From Anthonomus grandis grandis (lineage: Eukaryota; Arthropoda; Insecta; Coleoptera; Curculionidae), in the NCBI RefSeq assembly GCF_022605725.1, contig NC_065564.1:11324698-11388697 (forward strand): a DNA stretch of 64,000 nucleotides, given 5' to 3'. The notes beneath the pieces were generated by a model that saw only the letters and a list, made by a program, of their open reading frames with translations, did no database searches and had not been told where the DNA came from. Made by a program: the position numbers and the translations under genes. Shown here piece after piece: positions 57,365 to 64,000 of this stretch (position 1 is the stretch's first letter; the number at the start of each line of letters is the position of its first letter).

Positions 57365-57560
57365 AACTAATGCTCTTCTAGCCATTTTTGGCATCTACAT
57401 AAAATTTCCTCATGGGAGTCTCTTATTGAGTGAGAGTTAAGTTCTTTGAATGAAGTTCTGATCCTCCGCTGGCAATCTTCCTTAGGAGTTACTGCGATGT
57501 TATAAAGATTTTTCCTAATGATAGTTTTCCTACTATCGATTAATGCGATTTCTCGAGACT
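57365..57560 (-). pseudogene. MLE C-terminal fragment
   Basis: The minus strand reads SREIALIDSRKTIIRKNLYN, IAVTPKEDCQRRIRTSFKEL, NSHSIRDSHEEILCRCQKWL then EEH. This resembles the helical end of MLE transposases (T-E---RRI---F-EL------R------RC---IE). No catalytic part is present. Confidence 0.5.
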
Positions 57561-57576
57561 CGCTATATTATACATA

Positions 57577-58345
57577 TACAGGGTGTTCCGAAAGTAATGG
57601 GACATAGAACAACAGTAGATTTCTTACATCAAAATAATGTGATCGAGGTCAACATGCCCGATCCTAACTAGTAACTGAAATACAGAGTGTCAAAGTATTA
57701 TTTGATTTATAGTTTTTTTCTCATAGGTCCTGAACCAAATGACATACTGACATCAAATTTAGAACATACGAGTCTTTTAGAAAGAAAAATAGTGTTTCGT
57801 ATACAGTTTTCGTGTTTTCGTAGAGGGCGCTCGTTGCGTTAGTGTTTACTTTCTTAAATCTCCTAACTTTTTTGCAGCTTTGTACATTGGTTTGAAAAGT
57901 AACAAAATAGTTTTCTTTTTTAATATTACATAAAAAATGTATACCTTATTAACGTCGCTAGGAGCAACAATTTTAAAAATAATCGCACTTTTAGGTTTTC
58001 ATTATATGTGAATGACTTAAATTCACTAGATTTTTAGTAATGCAATCTTAAATAAAATTAAATTAATACCTACGATTATTAATATTTATGTAAAATTAGA
58101 ATATTTACTAAATAAAAAAAATATTACGACTTGTTAATTTTTATATTATAACCACAGTAAATGACATTTATTTATTTTTTTTATATTTTATTTTCAAACA
58201 AATATACCAAAAATAATAATAAATAAAGAAACCTACAAATAACGCTACTAACTGTTCAAAATGCGCACCATTAACTTTAATACATTTTGAAATACATTTA
58301 ACAAATGACCAGATCCCCGTTATTTTTTAACATATTTACAAAATG
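57577..58345 (-). pseudogene. MLE 3' part with TIR, continued beyond the LINE at 61046-61118
   Basis: At 57577 TACAGGGTGTTCCGAAAGTA follows TA and is the 3' TIR of a minus-strand MLE. Its transposase C-terminus lies near 58185-58290 (CIKVNGAHFEQLV). On the other side of the inserted LINE the minus strand at 61118-61046 reads PPPVYPETLENLFECLMNIP, the preceding transposase segment (P-TLE-L-ERI). The two pieces were therefore one MLE before the LINE inserted. Confidence 0.65.
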
Positions 58346-61045
58346 TTATATTTATTTATTTATTTATTTTACAATACAAGCCTTACAGGTAAATAAATAC
58401 CCATCTACAAGGCAGGAAAGACCTTCAAATACATAAATATAACTTATGCTAACTAAGAAAAATGTATATATAACTTGTTACAAAAATCTTCTAAGCTAAC
58501 TAAAAAATTGCATAAAAAGTAATAAGAGGCATAGAAAATAAGTAACAAAAACGATCAAAACCTAATGTGCTGACTATAAACCTCAATTTTTATTAACGGA
58601 AATGGCTATATTATTTACAAAAAATAGCTTAATACAAACTCAGGTTACTTGTGGCTTAGTGTTCAAGTGAGCGACATAAGGCTTCCTTTGTAATATTGAA
58701 AATGTCAAAATGAGCATCATTATTGTAAATACTACACATGGTATAAATTGGTGAAAATTTAAGTAGATTTGTTCTAGGAGTAGGGAGGTGAAACGTGGTA
58801 TGATGTCTATTATTGAGACGAGGCACAAAAAAATATAATTTTGACACTAATGGCGGACTATCGATTAGATAATTAAGTAATTTATGCAATGTCATAAGAG
58901 CAGAATAGGTTCGTCGAGTTTCTAGGGAACAAATATTAAAACGTTGAAGCAGATCATCATGTGGAAAACCCTGAGGTGGGTATACATTATCACACTTAAA
59001 ACATAAGTATTTTAAAAAGCGCCTTTGCACTTGCCCTAGATTGTCAATGTGTACATTATAAGCCGGCGACCATATCACCGAAGCATATTCCAATCGCGAT
59101 CGTACATATGCAAAATATAATGTTTTTATAGCATCTGGATTTCTGAAATCCTTAGTGCTTCTATAAATAAATCCATATGATTTTGACGCTTCTGAGACTA
59201 CTGTGTCAATATGGTATGAGAAAGACAGTTTGGTATCAAAGTACACTCCCAAGTTTTTAAAAGAATTTGTGCGTATTAATGTAGTCGTTTTGTAGTTGTA
59301 GACGGTTTTAATTTGTTGGTATATGTCATAAACATTACATTTAGAAATATTCAACTTTAGACCATTTTCTACACACCAAGCATTTACCAAGTCGAGATTA
59401 TCCTGCAATCAATGACAATCTGCGAGATTATTATTTTATTATATAACTTGATATCGTCTGCATAAAGTAAAAAATCGCAATCTAGTTTTTCACCAATATC
59501 GTTAATAAAATAGTTAAACAGTAGCGGTCCAAGCACAGATCCCTGCGGGACACCAGGAAACTACATCATAGGAGCTTGACCTTTTGCCGTATAACTCCAC
59601 GTACTGACTTCTACCACATAGATATGAGCGAAACAATTGACAGAGAGACAGCTGAAAATCCAAAATTACTAAGCTTATCAACAATTAAACTATGATTCAA
59701 TTGATCGAAAGCCTTGCTAAAATGCAGGTATATAACATCCATCTGTTCCCCATTATCAACTGCCACAGCAATATTCTGAGTTATAAGCAAAAAGTTTGTG
59801 CTCGTAGACCTTCCTTTAAAAAATCCGTGTTGTTGGGGAATAATAATATTTTTGGTTAACGGAAAAACTCTATCGTGAATTAAAAATTCAAAAACTTTAC
59901 AAAAATTGCAAATTATAGATATAGGTCTATAATTACATATATCGGACTTATTACCTTTTTTAAATACAGGACAAACCTTGGAAACTTTCCATAATGCAGG
60001 AATAGACCCCGATAAAAGACAGTTGTTAAACAAAACAAGTAAAGGCTTTACAAGTATATGCCTACAGTCCTTAATAATAAATGCAGGAATAAGATCCGGT
60101 CCTGTTGTAAATTTAGGTTTTAATTTGTTTAAAGCATTGAGTACTTCGCGTTCTGAAAAACAAGAAATATTTATATTAAGAGAGTTATTTGGGGTATGAT
60201 GAGAATTAGGGTGTAAATTATTATTTAAAAAAGATCGTTTAAAGTAGTCAGCGAAGGAATTAACTATTTCAAGGGTGCCCTTTATAGGAGTGTCCTTGTA
60301 AAACATATCTTTAGGAATATCTCTTGTATTTTTTTTATTCTTTATAAAACTCCAAAATTTGTTAGGATTGTTTATGATACTGGTTTCTACATTTGAAACG
60401 TATTGATAGTAAGATTTAGATATATCTCTTTTAGATTTATTGCGTAACAATTTAAACGTGTTTATATCATCGATTCTTCCATATTTTTTAAATTTGTTGT
60501 AATGAAAACTCTTAAGCTTTAAATCCCTTATAATACTATTTGTGAACCAAGGTGGAAAATTTCTCCTAGGTATATTAGGATATTTTGGTACAAAACTGTC
60601 CAATTTCTTTAATATTAAATCATAAAAGACCATAAACTGATGCTCCACAGAAACCGTAGCTTCCATAAATGACCAATCAGTCTTTGAAAAGGCATCATAT
60701 AAATTAGGAAAATTATCTTTTTTAAAGTTAAATGCATTTTGTAGGTTAAAAAGTGTCTTACGCTTAAAATTCATAGAGTGGCAATATTTTAACGAAATAT
60801 CAAGAGCAGGATGGTGAGTATCTTCGGTTAACAACGGATCCAAAGATTTTTCCACTATGCAATTTTCATTATTGTTTATAACCAAATCAAGAGTTCTGTT
60901 ATTTGAATTTTGTATAGAGTTGCTTTGATTGCAATTAAGAAAAGTTATAAAGTTTTCCAGTATTAAAATATGCTTATCTTGAGAATTGTTACAGTTAACG
61001 TAATTGGGTAGATTAAAATCACCCAATATGCAAATATTATTACCA
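58346..61045 (-). mobile_element. Jockey/CR1-like LINE, 5'-truncated, inserted in an MLE
   Basis: On the minus strand the ORF starts inside the endonuclease: ILGDFNLPNYVNC, RTLDLVINNNENC, DTHHPALDISLKY. It runs through KLKPKFTTGPDLIPAFIIKD, NYRPISIICNFCKVFEFLIH and DVIYLHFSKAFDQLNHSLIV until a break near 59611. RT text with LYADDIKLY-like residues follows in shifted frames (59411-59600). The 3' part is again open from 59408 to 58656 (NLGVYFDTKLSFSYHI, RSRLEYASVIWSPAYN, QVQRRFLKYLCFK). FSKAFDQLNHS has Q in place of the usual Asp. The 3' end is a TTTA tail, as in the LINE at 29822. AAAATG at 58340-58345 and 61046-61051 is a probable target duplication. Confidence 0.82.
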
Positions 61046-61119
61046 AAAATGCAGTCAAGGGATGTTCATGAGACACTCAAACAGATTTTCCAAAGTTTCA
61101 GGATATACTGGCGGAGGAA

Positions 61120-61542
61120 GATAGGTATGTGGGATACTGAAAACCCCCATTCAGTTGTCAGTCGTCATTTCTAGCATTAATTGAAAGTTAATATTTGGGT
61201 GGTATTATTGGAAACCATATAATAGGCCCCCATGAACTACTTAATTTGAACGGAGACTCATACTTAATTTTATTACGAAATGAACTTGGAGGTCTTTTAG
61301 AAGATATACCATTAAATATTAGACAGAACATGTATTTTATGCAAGATGGAGCGCCAGCGCATTTTTCTCGACAGGTACGTAATTACCTTGACGGACAATA
61401 TCCCGAACGTTGGATTGGCCGTGGAGGACCTTTGCTTTGGCCTGCGCGTAGTCCAGACTTAAACCCTATGGACTTCTGTATTTGGGGATATTTGAAATCA
61501 ATTGTTTATGAGTCCTATAAATATTCTAAATTAACTATATAA
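61120..61542 (+). pseudogene. MLE catalytic-domain fragment
   Basis: The plus strand reads MWDTENPHSVVSRHF then GGIIGNHIIGPHELLNLNGD, SYLILLRNELGGLLEDIPLN, MYFMQDGAPAHFSRQVRNYL, ERWIGRGGPLLWPARSPDLN and FCIWGYLKSIVYESYKYSKL. It keeps QDGAPAHF (second catalytic Asp) and the WPARSPDLNPMD acidic motif, so it is the best preserved MLE catalytic segment here. The N-terminus and C-terminus are missing. It abuts an oppositely oriented MLE on the left and a LINE 5' end on the right. Confidence 0.8.
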
Positions 61543-61760
61543 AAAACATCATATTCAAAAAACATCGTATCAACCAGCAGCATTGTCGTTTCGCTCCGTA
61601 ATTGCTCACAGTCTTAGTGTGTTAAGATTAATAGCAGAAATAAGAAATTTTCACTAGTAGTGCTTTGTAAGACTGCCAATCCAACGCCATATGTTGTTAC
61701 TTAATTAGTGAACAGTAAATGTGTTAAAAGAGTGATTTAAGTGCAAACAATAGACCAAAT

Positions 61761-62879
61761 ATGTCTATATTATGTGTTTTTTGTGAGGAATCCATACCAT
61801 CACGAAAAAAACTGCCATGTGGTGAATGTAAAAACGCTTCGCATATCAACTGCGTTCACAAGTCCGTCGATGTTGCCAATTTGATTTCTGAAGTAAGAGG
61901 TTTATCCTGGAAGTGTGATGAATGTGTTTCAAAATGTATTTCCATTGACCAATCACGTTTAAAACTTCTCGTAAATGAGCATGTACAATCATCACTGGCT
62001 TCTCTTACTGCTGCTTTTGAATCCCTAAAATCTGATTTAGTTACTGTAATCTCTGAGAAGATCTTAAGTGTCAAGTCGGCGACTACTGCACCGGTGAGCT
62101 ATTCAAGTATAGCAAAAAATAACACTCAACCTGCTGTCTTGGTAGTGCCAAAGAACCAAGCCCAGACCACTGAAAAGACCAAGGAAGATATAACCCATCG
62201 AATTAACCCATCGGAATTGAATTTATAGTTAACCAAAGTAAAAGCGGTTAAAAATGGTTCCATTGTCGTAGGCTGTAAAAGTCAGGCAGAAAACAAAAAG
62301 TTTAGAGAGATGGCTCAAGAAAAGTTATCTGATTCCTATGAGATTAAGGAGCTTCACGGAATTAGTCCTAGGATTCGTATAGTAGGTTTTAGGGAAAATT
62401 ATAATAATGACGAATTTCTTAATTTAATTAAACAAATAAATAAAGATGTATTTTTTTCTGAATCCATATGTAATGTTTTTAAAATATGTACGACAAAAAA
62501 AAGCGACAAGGTATTTCAGGCTGTTGTTCAATTAGATAGAGCGACATATGATAGGATCATAAAGGTGGGCACTGTTTTTGTGGGATATGATGCGTGCTCT
62601 GTATTTGATGGTGTTGAAGTAAATCGCTGCTTTAACTGTAATGAATTTAACCATTCTTCCAAAAATTGCATTAAAACTCAAATTTGTCCCAGATGTAGTG
62701 AAAATCACTCAGTAAAAGAATGCAAATCTTCCACATTAAAATGTTCTAATTGTGTTAATCATAATTCTCATGATCGTGGCAACACTGTCAAATCGGATCA
62801 TGCTGCTTGGGATATATCGGTCTGTTCGGTTTTCAAGAATGCGTGTGCAAAACTACGGGCAAATATTCTCGGCCAATAG
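61761..62879 (+). pseudogene. LINE ORF1 (PHD-like finger plus zinc knuckles), one TAG
   Basis: ATG at 61761 starts MSILCVFCEESIPSRKKLPC, with a PHD-like cysteine/histidine cluster (CVFC...CGEC...HINC...CDEC). A mid-region follows, and near the C-terminus are zinc knuckles (CFNCNEFNHSSKNC, CPRCSENHSVKEC, CSNCVNHNSHDRG). This layout is typical of jockey/CR1-type ORF1 proteins, which bind LINE RNA. A TAG at 62226 interrupts an otherwise continuous 372-codon frame, which ends at TAG 62877. The 5' UTR probably starts near 61575. Confidence 0.8.
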
Positions 62880-63386
62880 CAATTAATCGATAATTTCATA
62901 GGTCAAGGTGCTGTTTCTGTACCTGCCCATCTAACGATTTTGAACTATGCTCCTGCATTGACCCCGCCCGTATTGATGACGCCTACTGCGAGCAACCAAA
63001 ATTATTATACTGCACCGAGTACCGGACTTAGTAGGCGCTTTTTGGTCTATTATCAGAACGTACGTGGCTTGAGAACAAAGACTGCAGATTTATTAGATAG
63101 CACCTCTGCGTGTTGGTATGATCTAATGGCGCTTACTGAGACATGGCTCGATTCGCCAATATCTGATGGTGAAGTGGTTGCGGCTGTGTACAATGTCTTT
63201 CTAGCCGATAGAGATTTTCTAAATACGGGAAAATCACGAGATGAGGGCTGTCTGATAGCCGTTAATAAAAAGTTTAATGCTTTTAAAATAGATGTAAATC
63301 AAAGTGTTGATCTTGAGCCCGGTATAGATATTGTTGGTGTTAAGATTGTATTAGATTTCTCGTCAATTTTAGTTTTTGCTGTATAG
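62880..63386 (+). CDS. LINE ORF2 start: apurinic endonuclease, 3' truncated
   Basis: It continues in the same frame as ORF1 right after TAG 62877. The likely true start is ATG 62976. RRFLVYYQNVRGLRTKTADL, DLMALTETWLDSPISDGEVV and DEGCLIAVNKKFNA are the first motifs of LINE endonucleases (YYQN-RGL--K, LTETWL, GG-LIAV). The frame runs to SILVFAV and stops at 63386, where a minus-strand MLE begins. The rest of the endonuclease and all of the reverse transcriptase are missing. Confidence 0.75.
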   Translation, partial: QLIDNFIGQGAVSVPAHLTILNYAPALTPPVLMTPTASNQNYYTAPSTGLSRRFLVYYQNVRGLRTKTADLLDSTSACWYDLMALTETWLDSPISDGEVVAAVYNVFLADRDFLNTGKSRDEGCLIAVNKKFNAFKIDVNQSVDLEPGIDIVGVKIVLDFSSILVFAV

Positions 63387-63387
63387 G

Positions 63388-63898
63388 TATGAGCATTTTA
63401 AAGTTAAATACGCCGCGTCTAGTAAATGTAGCCTCGTCTGTGAATAACACACCCTTAATAAGCATAGGATCTGCGTTTTGCATATTTTCAATCCAACGAC
63501 TGCATTCTGACTGGCAAATCTGGTGGGATCAAACACTGAACTGGTGTAAAGTGGCATGGATAGAGGTCTTCTTTCTGAAGTACTTTACCAACAATTGATT
63601 TGCCTACACCCGTAGCAGCCGCTATTCGCCTAGTACTTAACCCGGGATTTTCTGCTATGCGGACTAAAATTTCTTCTTCCTGTTTTTGGGAAATATTTTT
63701 TGGGCAGACTAAAACAGGCATTTTTGACTGAAATGATCCAGTTTCTCCTAGTCGGCTATAATTTCTTTGAAATAATTTATGGTTTGGTTGTTGTCTATCT
63801 GAAAATATTTTCTGAAACCTGCGTCTTGCATGCCGTTTATTAAAATTTACTTGTGTGCAAACACAAAGCATATCACGCATCTCCAAATTGGTAAACAA
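63388..63898 (-). pseudogene. MLE N-terminal part, truncating the LINE
   Basis: The minus-strand frame starts MFTNLEMRDMLCVCTQVNFN with KRHARRRFQKIFSDRQQPNH, LSTRRIAAATGVGKSIVGKV and QKEDLYPCHFTPVQ, the two helix-turn-helix regions of an MLE transposase. After a frameshift near 63515 it continues WIENMQNADPMLIKGVLFTD and EATFTRRGVFN (first catalytic Asp), and ends near 63390 at the LINE junction. The catalytic domain beyond is missing. Confidence 0.78.
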
Positions 63899-64000
63899 AT
63901 TATGCCTAGGCCTTACTTAAAATCATTAAAATTAAGAGAAAATTTTTTTTACTCGCTTTAAAATTTTTATATGACATTCAAAAAGTTTCTCATAAATAAT
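63899..64000. other. No gene recognised
   Basis: Probable 5' flank of the MLE. AT-rich. Confidence 0.3.

Noticed and set aside
59978..60199. 73-codon plus-strand ORF
   Set aside because: Antisense shadow of the LINE reverse transcriptase.
1..64000. tRNA, rRNA, CRISPR arrays or a new defence or operon system
   Set aside because: No cloverleaf, rRNA-like block or spaced direct-repeat array was seen, and the gene structures are eukaryotic.

Overview
The window is AT-rich insect genomic DNA, most likely from a beetle. That placement is inference from the repeat families and the short GT-AG introns, not a marker gene. One host gene dominates. Twelve exons of a ferlin (otoferlin/misfire family) lie on the minus strand between 56685 and 7148. 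All twelve keep GT-AG junctions and compatible phases, and together give about 623 codons. The gene appears to run past both ends of what I could find. Its introns are stuffed with transposable elements, so about 1.9 kb of coding sequence is spread over about 49.5 kb.

Layout. 1-3216: 3' part of a Ty3/Gypsy errantivirus-like element (frameshifted integrase, F-like envelope ORF, 3' LTR). 3394-4583: a decayed mariner-like element (MLE). 7148-10984: ferlin exons 12-10, with an MLE relic in the intron between exons 11 and 10. 11837-15900: MLE relics and a MITE. 15929-20373: a candidate large Tc1-like element bounded by related terminal inverted repeats, holding an undamaged two-exon transposase with DD35E spacing. 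21411-23065: an MLE chimera of two different transposases. 24533-24685: ferlin exon 9. 24985-27190: a LINE relic split by an MLE. 29113-37622: a nearly complete BEL/Pao retrotransposon with a 5-bp target duplication and its own nested LINE. 38083-40385: ferlin exons 8 and 7 around a Gypsy integrase relic. 43330-45440: an IS630/Tc1-type DDE transposase relic fused to a piggyBac relic. 47159-56685: ferlin exons 6 to 1, an MLE relic and a Gypsy LTR. 57062-64000: a foldback element and a tangle of MLEs and two LINEs, one of which sits cleanly inside an MLE.

How it works together. Only the ferlin looks like a host gene. It would encode a membrane-anchored, multi-C2 calcium-dependent fusion protein; the part seen covers FerI, C2C, the Fer helical region, FerB and the start of C2D. 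Everything else is mobile DNA of several ages. The Tc1-like transposase and the BEL element look youngest; the MLE copies are mostly old and broken. I found no bacterial-type operon, CRISPR array, rRNA or tRNA gene. All coordinates and translations come from reading by eye; no database search was run.
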